DNA from: Devosia sp.
Lineage (GTDB): Bacteria > Pseudomonadota > Alphaproteobacteria > Rhizobiales > Devosiaceae
Assembly (NCBI RefSeq): GCF_028290625.1
Contig: NZ_JAQGJM010000016.1
Coordinates: 1-64,000 of the forward strand
Direction: 5' to 3'
Length of the DNA: 64,000 nucleotides
The translations under genes and the position numbers were made by a program. How positions within the stretch are numbered: the first letter of the stretch is position 1; every line of letters begins with the position of its first letter. Positions 1 to 15,916 of the stretch are shown one piece after another. The notes beneath the pieces are model-generated. The model saw nothing but the letters and a program-made list of their open reading frames with translations. It made no database searches and had not been told where the DNA came from.

Positions 1-1271
<1,271 letters not shown>

Positions 1272-1341
1272 TCCGGCACTTCCTAACCCCATTCATTTTC
1301 CGTTCGGCTCAGTAGAGCTGGACGGATAGAGGAGAGAATTG

Positions 1342-5553
<4,212 letters not shown>

Positions 5554-5581
5554 GTTCGGATCGATCGATGAAAAATCAGGG

Positions 5582-5610
5582 AAGGGGGCCGAAGGGTCCC
5601 CTTTCTTTTT
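5582..5610 (+). terminator. Rho-independent terminator after rpoC
   Basis: Stem AAGGGG...CCCCTT with inner GCC/GGT pairs and a short loop, followed by TTTCTTTTT. It begins 28 bases past the rpoC stop and separates rpoBC from the next gene. Confidence 0.75.
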
Positions 5611-5729
5611 GCGCCGGCCGCGGGTTGGCAACTGACGCAAAACCGTAACGGCAGTGCAATCAGACTGTAGGCGGACCGACATGTTGGCTGGGTAGGGAAG
5701 GCGGGTTCAATTTACCTTCCGGAGAAGTC

Positions 5730-7043
5730 ATGTTCCGTTCCCTCCTTCTGGCTGGGGTCAGCCTGCTTGGCCTTATGGCCACTGCCAATGCCCAGGACGT
5801 CCCGAAATTCGAAGCCGTGCTGAAGGCTCATGCCCAGCAGCCGGGCGCGACCTTCGTCGAAGCGCCCGCCGATGCGCCCGCTGAGTTCCAGATGTCCGGC
5901 CGTTTCACCTCGGGCACCCGCGTCGAAACGCTGGAAGAATTCAAGGATGCCAAGACCGGCATCGGCATGCCGTTCAAGGGCCAGGCACTGCAGGGTTTTT
6001 CCGGCATCCGTTCGCTCGGCGATGGCCGTTTCGTGGTGCTGACCGACAATGGCTTCGGCGCCAAGGCCAATTCGGCTGACTCGCTGCTGATGTTCAACAC
6101 GCTCAAGCTCGACTGGACCGGCCACACTGTCGCTCGCGAAGCCGGCGTGTTCCTGTCGGACCCGAACCGCGTCGTGCCGTTCCCGATCGTCAATGAAGCC
6201 ACCGACACTCGTTACCTCACCGGCGCCGATTTCGACATCGAGTCGATCCAGCCCGTTGGCGATAGCTACTATTTCGGCGACGAGTTCGGCCCCTGGCTGA
6301 TCAAGACCGACGCCAAGGGCGTCGTGCAGTCCGTGTTCAAGACCCAGATCGGCGACCTCGTCTACAAGGGCCCGGATAACCAGACCGTTTCGGCTCCGAA
6401 CCCCGGTGCCGAACTGGCCGGCGTCGTCACCCAGCGTTCCGGCGGCTTTGAGGGCATGGCCCAGTCGCCCGATGGCAAGACGCTTTATCCGCTGCTCGAA
6501 AAGACCTTCTGGGATGCCGACAAGAAGGCGTTCGAGCTGATCGACGGCAAGCCGGCGATCCGCATGCTGCAGTTCGACGTCGCCACCGGCGCCTTTGCCG
6601 ACAAGGTCCGCTATTATCCGCTGGAAGACGCGCCGAATTCGATCGGCGACTTCAATATGATCGACGACCACCGTGCACTGGTCATCGAGCGTGACCAGAA
6701 CCAGGGCGATGCCCGTGACGGTTGGGCTGCCAAGCCCGCGCTGCTGAAGCGCATCTACCTCATCGATATCGATCAGCTCGATGCCAATGGCGTGGTCAAG
6801 AAGCTGGGCTATATCGACCTGCTCGACATCAAGGATCCCGATGGCATCGCGCCGCGCGGCTCCAAGGACGGCGTCTTCACCTTCCCGTTCGACACCATTG
6901 AGAACGTCGATCGCGTGGACGAGAACACCATTGTCGTGGCCAACGACAACAACTTCCCCTTCGACGTGAGCCGCGAGCAGGGCAAGCAGGACGACGAGGA
7001 ATTCATGATCCTCGACGTCACTGAGCTGCTGAAGGCCAAATAG
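5730..7043 (+). CDS. Secreted phytase-like esterase domain protein
   Basis: A 437-residue protein with a clear Sec signal peptide (MFRSLLLAGVSLLGLMATANA, cleavage after ANA), so it acts in the periplasm or outside. The rest resembles the 'esterase-like activity of phytase' family (PF13449): an N-terminal GFSGI element, VLTDNGFG near residue 107, DIES followed by YFGDEFGPW near residues 168-190, and GGFEGMAQSPDG near residue 240. These fit a beta-propeller with acidic metal-binding loops. The substrate is unknown; a phosphoester hydrolase is the family-level guess. GGAG upstream supports the ATG at 5730. It stands alone between two terminators. Confidence 0.82.
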   Translation: MFRSLLLAGVSLLGLMATANAQDVPKFEAVLKAHAQQPGATFVEAPADAPAEFQMSGRFTSGTRVETLEEFKDAKTGIGMPFKGQALQGFSGIRSLGDGRFVVLTDNGFGAKANSADSLLMFNTLKLDWTGHTVAREAGVFLSDPNRVVPFPIVNEATDTRYLTGADFDIESIQPVGDSYYFGDEFGPWLIKTDAKGVVQSVFKTQIGDLVYKGPDNQTVSAPNPGAELAGVVTQRSGGFEGMAQSPDGKTLYPLLEKTFWDADKKAFELIDGKPAIRMLQFDVATGAFADKVRYYPLEDAPNSIGDFNMIDDHRALVIERDQNQGDARDGWAAKPALLKRIYLIDIDQLDANGVVKKLGYIDLLDIKDPDGIAPRGSKDGVFTFPFDTIENVDRVDENTIVVANDNNFPFDVSREQGKQDDEEFMILDVTELLKAK

Positions 7044-7060
7044 CCAGACCAGGCGTGCGG

Positions 7061-7089
7061 GAAGGGGCCTTCGGGCCCCTTTTCTTTTT
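7061..7089 (+). terminator. Terminator after the phytase-like gene
   Basis: Stem AAGGGGCC, loop TTC, GGGCCCCTT, then TTCTTTTT. Starts 18 bases after the stop codon. Confidence 0.8.
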
Positions 7090-7106
7090 GGCCGATGAAG
7101 CGGCAA

Positions 7107-7133
7107 TAAAAAAGGGGCCCGTCGGGGCCCCTT
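7107..7133 (-). terminator. Terminator of the convergent YbjN-like gene
   Basis: Read on the minus strand: AAAGGGGCCCC, loop GAC, GGGCCCCTTTTTT. It lies 24 bases past the stop of the minus-strand gene and back to back with the plus-strand terminator at 7061. Confidence 0.75.
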
Positions 7134-7156
7134 TGGATTCGATGGCAGCGCGTGGC

Positions 7157-7624
7157 TTACTTCTTGAAGCCGACGTGATCGGCGAACTTGCTCATCGTAT
7201 CGGCCCAGATGCCGAACTGGCCATCCAATGCCTCGGTGCTGATACCCTGGGCCATGTAGACGTCAGATTCCACCACAGCGTCCTGATCCTGATCGAGGTA
7301 TGCTCGACTGAAGCTGTTGTCGCGATTCCAGTCGTTGATTATTTCGATTTTTGGCTTTAGATCGGCGAAACCGAGATAGAAGTAGCCGTTCTGGCAGTCC
7401 CTATTGTCGGTGCACCCGAGGAAGTAGAACACATAATTCACGCCGTCGATTCGGCCGGTGATCATGGGGTTGCCGTTGCTGCTGGTGCTGATCGAGGCGG
7501 AGCCATAGCCGCGCGCTACATTGAGAATTTCATCGGTGTCGGACGCGGTGATGTTTGCAGCATAAGCCGAACCGGTCAAGGCAAGCACAAGTGCGCCGCC
7601 AGCAAGCATGGCATTCAATTTCAT
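7157..7624 (-). CDS. Secreted YbjN-domain protein
   Basis: A 155-residue protein with a Sec signal peptide (hydrophobic residues 5-17, cleavage after AYA at about 22). The mature part matches the YbjN family (PF10722): an N-terminal segment for an ambiguous helix, a strand with YVFYFLGC, a CXXXXXC pair (CTDNRDC) and the late signature INDWNRDNSFSRAYLD. YbjN members are small alpha/beta proteins of unsettled function, linked in enterobacteria to motility and stress. GAGGGA eight bases upstream supports the ATG at 7624. It is convergent with the phytase-like gene and appears to be a single-gene unit. Confidence 0.75.
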   Translation of the reverse strand: MKLNAMLAGGALVLALTGSAYAANITASDTDEILNVARGYGSASISTSSNGNPMITGRIDGVNYVFYFLGCTDNRDCQNGYFYLGFADLKPKIEIINDWNRDNSFSRAYLDQDQDAVVESDVYMAQGISTEALDGQFGIWADTMSKFADHVGFKK

Positions 7625-8125
7625 TTGTAGTCCCTCTTCTGAGTCGTCGTGCCCGCCCTGAAAGGGTCGGGCGCATCCCCGCTGCCAATTCTACACATTT
7701 ACATGAACGGGAAAAGCAGGATGCAAATCAAATCTACGGTGGTACGCGCGATCAACTGTGCCGTCATCTCTTATGCTACGGGCGTTAAGAGGCGCGAAAC
7801 GAATACGCTACCAAAGCATGACCGGCATGCAGATTTTCGCGAAAGAATCCTTGACGCATGCAGACATCGGCACTAAACAGCCCATACCTAAGCAGTCGGT
7901 CGTGAATGTCGCTTCGGGTACCTGCCATCTTGTGCGGGCATCCAGGACACTCAAACACACTGGTGGGTAGATAGACGAAGCAAATCCTTGTGCGCATGAA
8001 CGTGGTCCTTTCGGGCTACGGTCCGCTGCAATTAAGGCGCCGCCGTTCCCCTAACCGGGTCGGATGAGCGCCGTTTTGGTTTGCTGCGTTGTGATCGAAA
8101 CGATTTGGACGATGGAAAGAGCTCA
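7625..8125. other. 501-base gap upstream of rpsL, no gene supported
   Basis: Several short open frames (7649-7876, 7758-7970) lack ribosome binding sites and protein-like composition. The gap should hold the promoter of the minus-strand YbjN gene near 7625-7700 and the long leader of the rpsL operon. The only element I can point to is a sigma-70-like promoter at 7851-7879. Confidence 0.5.
7851..7879 (+). promoter_or_regulatory. Candidate promoter of the rpsL-rpsG-fusA-tuf operon
   Basis: TTGACG at 7851-7856, a 17-base spacer, and TAAACA at 7874-7879. This would give an untranslated leader of about 240 bases before rpsL. Assigned from consensus alone. Confidence 0.4.
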
Positions 8126-8497
8126 ATGCCCACCATTAATCAGCTGATCCGCAAACCACGCGCCAGCAAGCCAAAGCGGAACAAAGTTCCGGCGATGGAA
8201 GCCAACCCGCAGAAGCGCGGCGTTTGCTCACGTGTCTACACGACCACTCCGAAAAAGCCGAACTCGGCTCTGCGTAAGGTTGCCAAGGTTCGCCTGACCA
8301 ACTCCCGCGAAGTGATCTCGTATATTCCGGGCGAAGGTCATAACCTGCAGGAGCACTCCGTTGTGCTCATCCGTGGCGGTCGCGTTCGCGATCTTCCGGG
8401 CGTTCGTTATCACGTGCTCCGCGGTGTCCTCGACACGCAGAGCGTGAAGGACCGTAAGCAGCGCCGTTCGAAGTACGGCGCGAAGCGTCCGAAATAA
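8126..8497 (+). CDS. rpsL: 30S ribosomal protein S12
   Basis: S12, 123 residues, part of the decoding centre of the small subunit. The start is the ATG at 8126 ([12 protein letters not shown], the invariant S12 N-terminus); an upstream in-frame start at 8081 would add 15 residues that are not part of the family. The [12 protein letters not shown] loop carries K43, the wild-type residue of the streptomycin site. Asp89 in GGRVRDLPG is the residue methylthiolated by RimO, whose gene lies at about 49 kb. First gene of the str operon. Confidence 0.98.
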   Translation: MPTINQLIRKPRASKPKRNKVPAMEANPQKRGVCSRVYTTTPKKPNSALRKVAKVRLTNSREVISYIPGEGHNLQEHSVVLIRGGRVRDLPGVRYHVLRGVLDTQSVKDRKQRRSKYGAKRPK

Positions 8498-8509
8498 GGA
8501 GATAGAGTC

Positions 8510-8980
8510 ATGTCCCGTCGCCACAGCGCAGAAAAGCGTGATGTTATTCCTGATCCCAAGTTCGGCGATCTGGTTGTCACCAAGTTCATGAACTCCTTGA
8601 TGAAGGACGGCAAGAAGTCGGCCGCCGAAGGTATCGTTTACGGTGCATTCGAAATCGTCGAGTCCAAGACCAAGCAGGACCCCATCGTGGCGTTCCACAC
8701 CGCACTCGACAACATCCGCCCGTCGGTTGAAGTCCGGTCGCGTCGTGTTGGCGGTGCCACCTATCAGGTTCCGGTTGAAGTCCGTACCGATCGTCAGCAG
8801 GCCCTGGCCATTCGCTGGCTGATCGACAGTGCCCGCAAGCGCGGCGAGAACACGATGCGCGAGCGTCTGTCCGGCGAGCTTATGGATGCGGTCAACGGTC
8901 GCGGCCAGGCCGTCAAGAAGCGCGAAGATACGCACCGTATGGCTGACGCCAACCGTGCCTTCTCGCACTACCGCTGGTAG
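8510..8980 (+). CDS. rpsG: 30S ribosomal protein S7
   Basis: S7, 156 residues, nucleates assembly of the 30S head and contacts tRNA in the E site. It begins [10 protein letters not shown] and has the family blocks [12 protein letters not shown] and [21 protein letters not shown] upstream is a good ribosome binding site. Twelve bases from rpsL, ten from fusA. In enterobacteria S7 is the feedback repressor of this operon; no obvious site was identified here. Confidence 0.97.
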   Translation: MSRRHSAEKRDVIPDPKFGDLVVTKFMNSLMKDGKKSAAEGIVYGAFEIVESKTKQDPIVAFHTALDNIRPSVEVRSRRVGGATYQVPVEVRTDRQQALAIRWLIDSARKRGENTMRERLSGELMDAVNGRGQAVKKREDTHRMADANRAFSHYRW

Positions 8981-8989
8981 GAGCTTACT

Positions 8990-11080
8990 ATGGCACGCGA
9001 ATACCCGATCAATCTGTATCGCAATTTCGGCATCATGGCTCACATCGATGCTGGCAAGACGACCACGACCGAACGCATCCTCTACTATACCGGCAAGTCC
9101 CATAAGATCGGCGAAGTCCATGACGGCGCCGCTACCATGGACTGGATGGAGCAGGAGCAGGAACGCGGCATCACGATCACGTCCGCTGCCACCACCACGT
9201 TCTGGAAAGACCGTGATGGCGTCATGCACCGCTTCAACATCATCGATACCCCCGGCCACGTGGACTTCACCATTGAAGTCGAGCGTTCGCTGCGTGTGCT
9301 CGACGGTGCCGTCGCGCTGCTGGATGCCAATGCCGGTGTCGAGCCGCAGACTGAAACTGTGTGGCGCCAGGCCGACAAGTACAACGTTCCGCGTCTGATC
9401 TTCGTCAACAAGATGGACAAGATCGGTGCCGATTTCTATCGCTGCGTCGAGATGGTCGGCACCCGCCTGGGCGCCAAGGCCGTTCCCGTGCAGCTGCCGA
9501 TCGGTGCCGAGAACGACTTCAAGGGCGTCGTCGACCTGATCGAGATGAACGCGCTGATCTGGCACAATGAAGAACTGGGCGCTGCCTGGGACGTCGTTGA
9601 GATCCCTGATGACCTCAAGGAATCGGCCAAGAAGTATCGCGAAGCCATGATCGAAGCCGCCGTCGAACTCGACGACGACGCGATGACGGCCTACTTGAAC
9701 GGCGATCTGCCGAACAACGATACGATCCGTCGTCTGCTGCGTCGCGGCACGATTGATGCGAAGTTCTTCCTGGTCTTTGCTGGCTCGGCCTTCAAGAACA
9801 AGGGCGTGCAGCCTTTGCTCGACGGCGTGATCGACTTCTTGCCGGCGCCGGCCGATGTTCCGGCGATCAAGGGCATCGATGCCCGCACGGAACAGCCGAT
9901 CGAGCGTCATGCTGACGACAATGAGCCGCTGGCCATGCTGGCGTTCAAGATCGCCAACGACCCGCACATGGGTACGCTGACGTTCTGCCGCATCTACTCG
10001 GGCAAGCTCGAGCAGGGCATGATGATCGAGAACACGGTCAAGGAAAAGCGCGAGCGCGTTGGTCGTCTGTTCCAGATGCATGCCAATAGCCGCGAGCAGA
10101 TCACGGAAGCCTTCGCTGGTGACATCGTCGCCATCGTGGGTCTCAAGGACACCACCACTGGCGACACCCTGTGTGCCTCCAATGCGCAGGTTATCCTTGA
10201 ACGCATGATCTTCCCGGAACCCGTTATCGACATCTCGGTGGAACCGAAGTCGAAGGCCGACCAGGAAAAGATGGGCCTCGCGCTCAACCGCTTGGCTGCT
10301 GAAGATCCGTCGTTCCGCGTCAAGACCGATGAAGAATCTGGCCAGACCATCATTTCGGGCATGGGCGAACTTCACCTGGACATTCTCGTCGACCGCATGC
10401 GTCGCGAGTTCAAGGTGGAAGCCAATATCGGTCAGCCCCAGGTGGCTTACCGCGAGACCATCACCAAGCCTGCCAATGTGGACTATACCCACAAGAAGCA
10501 GTCCGGTGGTTCGGGCCAGTTCGCCCGCGTCAAGCTCAGCGTCGAGCCGGGTGAAATCGGCACGGGTCTGACCTTTGTGAATGCCGTCGTCGGCGGTTCG
10601 GTGCCCAAGGAATATATCCCGGGCGTCGAAAAGGGCGTGAAGTCGGTTATGTCGTCTGGTCCGTTGATCGGGTTCCCGATCGTGGACGTCAAGGTGACAT
10701 TGACCGAAGGCGCGTACCACGACGTTGACTCCTCGGTTCTCGCCTTCGAAATCGCCGGTCGTGCGGGCTTCAACGAAGCTCTGCGCAAGGCGTCGCCGAA
10801 GATCCTCGAGCCGATCATGAAGGTTGAAGTTACGACGCCAGAAGATTACATGGGCGACGTTATCGGCGATCTGAATTCACGACGCGGTCAGATTCACGGC
10901 ACAGAAGGCCGTGGTGTCCTCCAGGTCGTGGATGCCTATGTTCCGCTCGCGAACATGTTCGGCTACGTGAACTCCTTGCGCTCGATGAGCCAGGGCCGTG
11001 CACAGTATTCGATGTCGTTCGATCACTACGAGCAGGTTCCGCAGGCTGTCGCCGACGAAGTCCAGGCCAAGTACGCCTAA
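8990..11080 (+). CDS. fusA: Elongation factor G
   Basis: EF-G, 696 residues, the GTPase that drives translocation and, with RRF, ribosome recycling. The P-loop AHIDAGKT is at residues 17-24, switch II DTPGH near residue 86 and the guanine motif NKMD near 140. All five domains appear present by length, ending with the domain IV/V sequence [18 protein letters not shown]. Third gene of the str operon. Confidence 0.98.
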   Translation: MAREYPINLYRNFGIMAHIDAGKTTTTERILYYTGKSHKIGEVHDGAATMDWMEQEQERGITITSAATTTFWKDRDGVMHRFNIIDTPGHVDFTIEVERSLRVLDGAVALLDANAGVEPQTETVWRQADKYNVPRLIFVNKMDKIGADFYRCVEMVGTRLGAKAVPVQLPIGAENDFKGVVDLIEMNALIWHNEELGAAWDVVEIPDDLKESAKKYREAMIEAAVELDDDAMTAYLNGDLPNNDTIRRLLRRGTIDAKFFLVFAGSAFKNKGVQPLLDGVIDFLPAPADVPAIKGIDARTEQPIERHADDNEPLAMLAFKIANDPHMGTLTFCRIYSGKLEQGMMIENTVKEKRERVGRLFQMHANSREQITEAFAGDIVAIVGLKDTTTGDTLCASNAQVILERMIFPEPVIDISVEPKSKADQEKMGLALNRLAAEDPSFRVKTDEESGQTIISGMGELHLDILVDRMRREFKVEANIGQPQVAYRETITKPANVDYTHKKQSGGSGQFARVKLSVEPGEIGTGLTFVNAVVGGSVPKEYIPGVEKGVKSVMSSGPLIGFPIVDVKVTLTEGAYHDVDSSVLAFEIAGRAGFNEALRKASPKILEPIMKVEVTTPEDYMGDVIGDLNSRRGQIHGTEGRGVLQVVDAYVPLANMFGYVNSLRSMSQGRAQYSMSFDHYEQVPQAVADEVQAKYA

Positions 11081-11134
11081 TAACAAACTGAAACTCAAGG
11101 TTGGCCGAACGGCTAACGAATACGGAGAGAAGCG

Positions 11135-12325
11135 ATGGGCAAGGAAAAGTTTTCCCGCAATAAGCCTCACTGCAATATCGGCACCATTGGTCACGTTGAC
11201 CATGGCAAGACCTCGCTGACCGCAGCGATTACCAAGGTTTTGGCTGAGACTGGTGGCGCGACCTTCAAGGCGTACGACCAGATTGACGCTGCGCCGGAAG
11301 AAAAGGCACGCGGCATCACGATCAATACCGCCCACGTCGAGTACGAGACGGCTAACCGTCACTATGCTCACGTCGATTGCCCAGGCCACGCCGACTATGT
11401 GAAAAACATGATCACCGGTGCTGCCCAGATGGACGGCGCGATCCTGGTTGTGTCCGCTGCCGACGGCCCGATGCCCCAGACTCGCGAGCACATCCTGCTC
11501 GCTTATCAGGTTGGCGTTCCCGCAATGGTCGTGTTCCTGAACAAGTGCGACATGGTTGATGACGCCGAGCTGCTCGAGCTCGTCGAACTCGAAGTTCGCG
11601 AACTGCTCACCAGCTACGACTTCCCCGGCGATGATATCCCGATCGTCAAGGGCTCGGCTACCGAAGCGCTGAACAACGGCGACAAGAAGCTCGGCCATGA
11701 CGCGATCGTGGAACTGATGGCTGCTGTTGACTCGTACATCCCGCAGCCGGAACGTCCGGTTGACCTGCCGTTCCTGCTGCCGATCGAAGACGTGTTCTCG
11801 ATCTCGGGTCGCGGTACTGTGGTCACCGGCCGTGTCGAACGCGGCATCGTCAAGGTTGGCGAAGAAGTCGAAATCGTCGGCATCAAGGCAACCCAGAAGA
11901 CCACCGTCACCGGTGTCGAAATGTTCCGCAAGCTGCTCGACTCGGGCCAGGCTGGCGACAACATCGGCGCCCTGATCCGCGGTATCGACCGTACGCAGGT
12001 TGAGCGCGGCCAGGTTCTCTGCAAGCCAGGCAGCGTGACCCCGCACACCGACTTCGTTGCTGAGGCCTATATCCTCACCAAGGAAGAAGGCGGCCGTCAC
12101 ACTCCGTTCTTCGGCAACTACCGTCCCCAGTTCTACTTCCGTACCACGGACGTGACGGGCATCGTGACCCTGCCGGAAGGCACGGAAATGGTCATGCCGG
12201 GCGACAACATCAACATGAACGTTCAGCTCATCGTTCCGATCGCCATGGAAGAGAAGCTGCGCTTCGCTATCCGTGAAGGTGGCCGTACCGTCGGCGCCGG
12301 CGTCGTGGCGAAGATCCTCAAATAA
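11135..12325 (+). CDS. tuf: Elongation factor Tu
   Basis: EF-Tu, 396 residues, delivers aminoacyl-tRNA to the ribosome. G1 motif GHVDHGKT at residues 19-26, DCPGH near 81 and NKCD near 136; the C-terminus ends in [11 protein letters not shown] as in other EF-Tu proteins. GGAGAGAAGCG upstream supports the ATG. Many alphaproteobacteria carry a second tuf copy, which is not in this window. A GC-rich hairpin follows the stop codon. Confidence 0.98.
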   Translation: MGKEKFSRNKPHCNIGTIGHVDHGKTSLTAAITKVLAETGGATFKAYDQIDAAPEEKARGITINTAHVEYETANRHYAHVDCPGHADYVKNMITGAAQMDGAILVVSAADGPMPQTREHILLAYQVGVPAMVVFLNKCDMVDDAELLELVELEVRELLTSYDFPGDDIPIVKGSATEALNNGDKKLGHDAIVELMAAVDSYIPQPERPVDLPFLLPIEDVFSISGRGTVVTGRVERGIVKVGEEVEIVGIKATQKTTVTGVEMFRKLLDSGQAGDNIGALIRGIDRTQVERGQVLCKPGSVTPHTDFVAEAYILTKEEGGRHTPFFGNYRPQFYFRTTDVTGIVTLPEGTEMVMPGDNINMNVQLIVPIAMEEKLRFAIREGGRTVGAGVVAKILK

Positions 12326-12339
12326 GAAGCGAATGATTT

Positions 12340-12366
12340 CGTGGCGCGCGAGTTGCGCGCGCCACG
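12340..12366 (+). promoter_or_regulatory. GC-rich hairpin between tuf and rpsJ
   Basis: CGTGGCGCGC at 12340-12349 pairs perfectly with GCGCGCCACG at 12357-12366 around a 7-base loop. There is no T-run, so it is more likely a processing or attenuation structure, or an mRNA 3' stabiliser for tuf, than a simple terminator. Confidence 0.5.
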
Positions 12367-12390
12367 GTCCATTGTTGTCAGGATAACAAG

Positions 12391-12699
12391 ATGAACGGTC
12401 AAAATATTCGCATCCGCCTCAAGGCGTTTGACCATCGCGTCCTCGACGCATCCACGCGTGAGATCGTGCAGACGGCCAAGCGTACGGGTGCTCAGGTTCG
12501 CGGTCCGATCCCGCTGCCGACGCGAATTGAGAAGTTTACCGTCAACCGCTCGCCGCACATCGACAAGAAGGCGCGTGAGCAGTTCGAGATCCGGACCCAC
12601 AAGCGTCTCCTGGACATTGTGGATCCTACCCCTCAGACGGTTGATGCACTGATGAAGCTCGATCTTGCCGCCGGCGTCGACGTCGAAATCAAGCTCTAA
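12391..12699 (+). CDS. rpsJ: 30S ribosomal protein S10
   Basis: S10, 102 residues, 30S head protein and, as NusE, part of antitermination complexes. It starts [16 protein letters not shown] and contains the family block [16 protein letters not shown]. First gene of the S10 operon, 65 bases after tuf, with a hairpin in that gap. Confidence 0.97.
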   Translation: MNGQNIRIRLKAFDHRVLDASTREIVQTAKRTGAQVRGPIPLPTRIEKFTVNRSPHIDKKAREQFEIRTHKRLLDIVDPTPQTVDALMKLDLAAGVDVEIKL

Positions 12700-12786
12700 A
12701 GTCACGGATTTCCGCGCTGACCAAATAACAGGGTCCTCTTGAGAACCAATGACCCGGTTCAGCGCTAAACAAGAAGGTACTAACCG

Positions 12787-13488
12787 ATGCGTTCTGGTTT
12801 GATCGCACAGAAGCTGGGCATGACCCGCATATTCACCGATGACGGCGCACACGTGCCCGTTACGGTGCTCGGGCTGCAGAACTGCCAGGTGGTAGGCCAG
12901 CGGACGTCGGAAAAAGATGGCTATGTCGCGCTCCAGTTGGGCGCCGGACAGGCCAAGGTGAAGAACACGACCAAGGCAGAACGCGGCCAGTTCGCCGTTG
13001 CCAAGGTCGAGCCCAAGCGCCACGTCGCTGAATTCCGCGTCGATGCCGAAAACCTCATCGAGGTTGGCGCGACGCTGCAGGCCGACCATTTCGTCGAAGG
13101 CCAGCTGGTGGATGTCACCGGCACTTCGATCGGTAAGGGTTTCGCCGGCGGTATGAAGCGCTGGAACTTCGGTGGTCTTCGTGCCACCCACGGCGTGTCG
13201 GTGTCTCACCGTTCGATCGGTTCGACCGGTGGCCGCCAGGACCCGGGCAAGACCTTCAAGAACAAGAAGATGCCTGGTCACATGGGTGATCGTCGCATCA
13301 CCACGCAGAACCTGACGGTCGTCAAGACCGACGTGGAACGCGGTCTGATCATGATCCAGGGTGCGGTTCCCGGTGCCAAGGGCGCCTGGATCCAGATCAA
13401 GGATGCCGTCAAGAAGCCTGCTCCCAAGAATGCTGCCTTCCCGGGCTCGTTCAAGGCCGCTGCTGACGTTGCGGAAGGGGCTGAATAA
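12787..13488 (+). CDS. rplC: 50S ribosomal protein L3
   Basis: L3, 233 residues, an early-assembling protein near the peptidyl-transferase centre. Starts [16 protein letters not shown]; the loop [18 protein letters not shown] is the tip that reaches towards the A site (Gln here is the PrmB methylation target in other bacteria). The 87-base gap before it can fold into stems (CGCTGACC with GGTTCAGCG; GGGTC with GACCC), possibly an operon leader element. Stop overlaps the rplD start by one base. Confidence 0.97.
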   Translation: MRSGLIAQKLGMTRIFTDDGAHVPVTVLGLQNCQVVGQRTSEKDGYVALQLGAGQAKVKNTTKAERGQFAVAKVEPKRHVAEFRVDAENLIEVGATLQADHFVEGQLVDVTGTSIGKGFAGGMKRWNFGGLRATHGVSVSHRSIGSTGGRQDPGKTFKNKKMPGHMGDRRITTQNLTVVKTDVERGLIMIQGAVPGAKGAWIQIKDAVKKPAPKNAAFPGSFKAAADVAEGAE

Positions 13489-14105
13489 TGGAACTCCAGA
13501 TCACTACTCTGGACGGCAAATCTAACGGTACCGTGACACTCGCAGACGACGTGTTCGGCCTGGAAGTGCGTCAGGATATCCTGCACCGCATGGTCCGCTA
13601 CCAGCAGCTGAAGGCGATGGCCGGCACGCACGATGTTAAGAATCGTTCGGAAGGCGTTCGCACCGGCAAGAAGTTCAAGAAGCAGAAGGGCGGCGGCGCT
13701 CGTCATGGCGATCGCAAGGCTCCACAGTTCCGTGGTGGTGGCCGTGCGTTCGGTCCGACCCCGCGTAGCCACGCGATCGACCTGCCCAAGAAGGTCCGTG
13801 CCCTGGCGCTCAAGCATGCCCTGTCGGCCAAGGCCGCAGCCGGCGAGCTGATCGTGCTGGACAGCGTCATCACCAAGGCTCCGAAGACTGCGGCTCTCCG
13901 CATCACCTTCGGCAAGCTGGACTGGATGAACGCGCTGATCATCGATGGTGCGACTGTCGACCAGAACTTCGCTCTGGCCGCTCGCAACATTCCGCATATC
14001 GACGTGCTCCCGATCCAGGGCATCAACGTTGTTGATATCCTGCGCCGTCAGAAGCTCGTCCTGACCAAGGCAGCGCTCGAAGCGCTGGAAGCGAGGTTCG
14101 CATGA
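13488..14105 (+). CDS. rplD: 50S ribosomal protein L4
   Basis: L4, 205 residues, with its long exit-tunnel loop rich in Gly/Lys/Arg (about residues 55-90, [20 protein letters not shown]). In gammaproteobacteria L4 represses the S10 operon; I see no L4 leader comparable to E. coli here. TAATG overlap with rplC, ATGA overlap with rplW: translational coupling. Confidence 0.97.
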   Translation: MELQITTLDGKSNGTVTLADDVFGLEVRQDILHRMVRYQQLKAMAGTHDVKNRSEGVRTGKKFKKQKGGGARHGDRKAPQFRGGGRAFGPTPRSHAIDLPKKVRALALKHALSAKAAAGELIVLDSVITKAPKTAALRITFGKLDWMNALIIDGATVDQNFALAARNIPHIDVLPIQGINVVDILRRQKLVLTKAALEALEARFA

Positions 14106-14395
14106 ACAAGCTCAGCGCTTATGACGTGATCCGCAATCCCGTCGTGACTGAAAAGTCCACGATGGCTTCGGAAGCCAACCAGGTCGTGTTCGATGTTGCC
14201 ATCGACGCGAACAAGACTGAAATCAAGGCCGCCGTTGAGCAGCTGTTTTCGGTCAAGGTCAAGGCAGTGAACACCCTGGTCCGCAAGGGCAAGGTGAAGC
14301 GCTTCCGCGGCAAGATCGGCGTCCGCAATGACGTCAAGAAGGCTATCGTTACCCTCGTCGACGGCCAGTCGATCGATATTTCGACCGGCCTCTAA
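14102..14395 (+). CDS. rplW: 50S ribosomal protein L23
   Basis: L23, 97 residues, rim of the exit tunnel and docking site for trigger factor and SRP. Family blocks [13 protein letters not shown] and VDIAANKTEIK-like [18 protein letters not shown] are visible. Overlaps rplD by four bases. Confidence 0.97.
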   Translation: MNKLSAYDVIRNPVVTEKSTMASEANQVVFDVAIDANKTEIKAAVEQLFSVKVKAVNTLVRKGKVKRFRGKIGVRNDVKKAIVTLVDGQSIDISTGL

Positions 14396-14412
14396 GGGAA
14401 TAGAGACAAAAA

Positions 14413-15252
14413 ATGGCTCTTAAAACTTACAACCCAACTTCCGAAGGCCGCCGCCAGCTGGTGACGACCGATCGGTCGGAACTGTGGAAGGGCGCTCCGG
14501 TCAAGACTTTGACCCAGGGTCTTTCGAAGTCCGGCGGTCGTAACAACCGTGGTCGCATTACCTCGTTCCATCGTGGTGGCGGTCATAAGCGGACCTACCG
14601 CATTATCGACTTCAAGCGCGTCAAGTTCGACGTCGTCGGCACCATCGAGCGCCTCGAGTATGATCCCAACCGTACGGCTTGGATCGCTTTGGTGATCTAT
14701 CCCGATGGCGAGAAGGCCTACATCATTGCTCCCCAGCGCCTCGGCGCCGGCGACAAGGTGATCTCGTCGATGCAGACCGTCGACGTGAAGCCGGGCAATT
14801 CGATGCCGCTGGAACGTATGCCGGTCGGTACGATCGTGCACAATATCGAGCTGAAGCCCCGCAAGGGTGGCCAGGTCGCCCGTTCGGCTGGTGCTTATGC
14901 CCAGTATGTCGGTCGTGACCAGGGTTGGGCGATCCTTCGCCTGAACTCGGGCGAACAGCGCCGGGTCCATGGTTCGTGCCTCGCCACCGTTGGCGCTGTG
15001 TCGAACCAGGATCACTCCAACACCTCGCTCGGCAAGGCCGGTCGTTCGCGTTGGCTCGGTCGCAAGCCCGTCACGCGCGGCGTGGCGATGAACCCGATCG
15101 ATCACCCGCATGGTGGTGGTGAAGGCCGTACCTCGGGTGGCCGTCATCCGGTTACTCCTTGGGGTAAGCCGACCAAGGGCAAGAAGACCCGCAGCAACAA
15201 GGCGACGGACAAGTTTATCGTTCGCTCGCGTCACGTGAAGAAGGGCAGGTAA
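14413..15252 (+). CDS. rplB: 50S ribosomal protein L2
   Basis: L2, 279 residues, essential for subunit association and the peptidyl-transferase centre. Starts [17 protein letters not shown]; the conserved C-terminal [14 protein letters not shown] contains the histidine important in L2. Seventeen bases from rplW. Confidence 0.98.
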   Translation: MALKTYNPTSEGRRQLVTTDRSELWKGAPVKTLTQGLSKSGGRNNRGRITSFHRGGGHKRTYRIIDFKRVKFDVVGTIERLEYDPNRTAWIALVIYPDGEKAYIIAPQRLGAGDKVISSMQTVDVKPGNSMPLERMPVGTIVHNIELKPRKGGQVARSAGAYAQYVGRDQGWAILRLNSGEQRRVHGSCLATVGAVSNQDHSNTSLGKAGRSRWLGRKPVTRGVAMNPIDHPHGGGEGRTSGGRHPVTPWGKPTKGKKTRSNKATDKFIVRSRHVKKGR

Positions 15253-15255
15253 GCC

Positions 15256-15534
15256 ATGACCCGTTCAATCTGGAAGGGCCCGTTCGTCGACGGCTACATG
15301 CTCAAGAAGGCCGAGAAGGCCTTGGCATCTGGCCGCAACGACGTGGTCAAGATCTGGAGCCGCCGTTCGACGGTTCTGCCACAGTTCGTTGGCATCACTT
15401 TCGGCGTTCACAATGGCCACAAGCATATCCCGGTCAACGTGACCGAAGACATGATCGGCCACAAGTTCGGCGAATTCGCACCGACCCGTACGTACTACGG
15501 TCATGCGGCCGACAAGAAGGCCAAGAGGAAGTAA
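15256..15534 (+). CDS. rpsS: 30S ribosomal protein S19
   Basis: S19, 92 residues, 30S head, contacts S13 and the A-site finger. Starts [16 protein letters not shown], with [13 protein letters not shown] and the [16 protein letters not shown] motif. Three bases after rplB. Confidence 0.97.
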   Translation: MTRSIWKGPFVDGYMLKKAEKALASGRNDVVKIWSRRSTVLPQFVGITFGVHNGHKHIPVNVTEDMIGHKFGEFAPTRTYYGHAADKKAKRK

Positions 15535-15535
15535 C

Positions 15536-15916
15536 ATGGGCAAGCCAAAAACCCAGCGCGCGCTTGCGGACAACGAAGCCAAGGCTGTGCTGCGCATGCT
15601 GCGCATCAGCCCGCAGAAGCTCAACCTTCTGGCTCAGCTGATCCGTGGCAAGAAGGTCGAGAAGGCTCTGGCCGAACTCGAATTCAGCCACAAGCGTATC
15701 TCTGGCCAGGTCAAGAAGGTGCTGGAAAGCGCCATCGCCAATGCCGAAAACAACCACGGGCTCGACACCGATGCCCTGGTCGTTGCTGAAGCTTTTGTGG
15801 GCAACTCGCTCGTGATGAAGCGCTTTACGGCGCGCGGTCGCGGTCGTTCCTCGCAGATCCAGAAGCCATTCGCGCATCTGACGATCATTCTCCGTCAAGT
15901 TGAGGAGGCCGCATAA
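15536..15916 (+). CDS. rplV: 50S ribosomal protein L22
   Basis: L22, 126 residues, with a beta-hairpin lining the exit tunnel. I chose the ATG at 15536 ([21 protein letters not shown]) because it is one base past the rpsS stop; the earlier in-frame ATG at 15503 is inside rps[20 protein letters not shown] at the C-terminus is the family signature. Overlaps rpsC by one base. Confidence 0.96.
   Translation: MGKPKTQRALADNEAKAVLRMLRISPQKLNLLAQLIRGKKVEKALAELEFSHKRISGQVKKVLESAIANAENNHGLDTDALVVAEAFVGNSLVMKRFTARGRGRSSQIQKPFAHLTIILRQVEEAA

Noticed and set aside
7649..7970. Short plus-strand frames in the rpsL leader
   Set aside because: No ribosome binding sites, Arg/His/Thr mix not protein-like, mutually overlapping.
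8228..10720. 830-codon minus-strand frame over rpsL, rpsG and fusA
   Set aside because: Covers three conserved genes on the other strand; shadow frame without family features.
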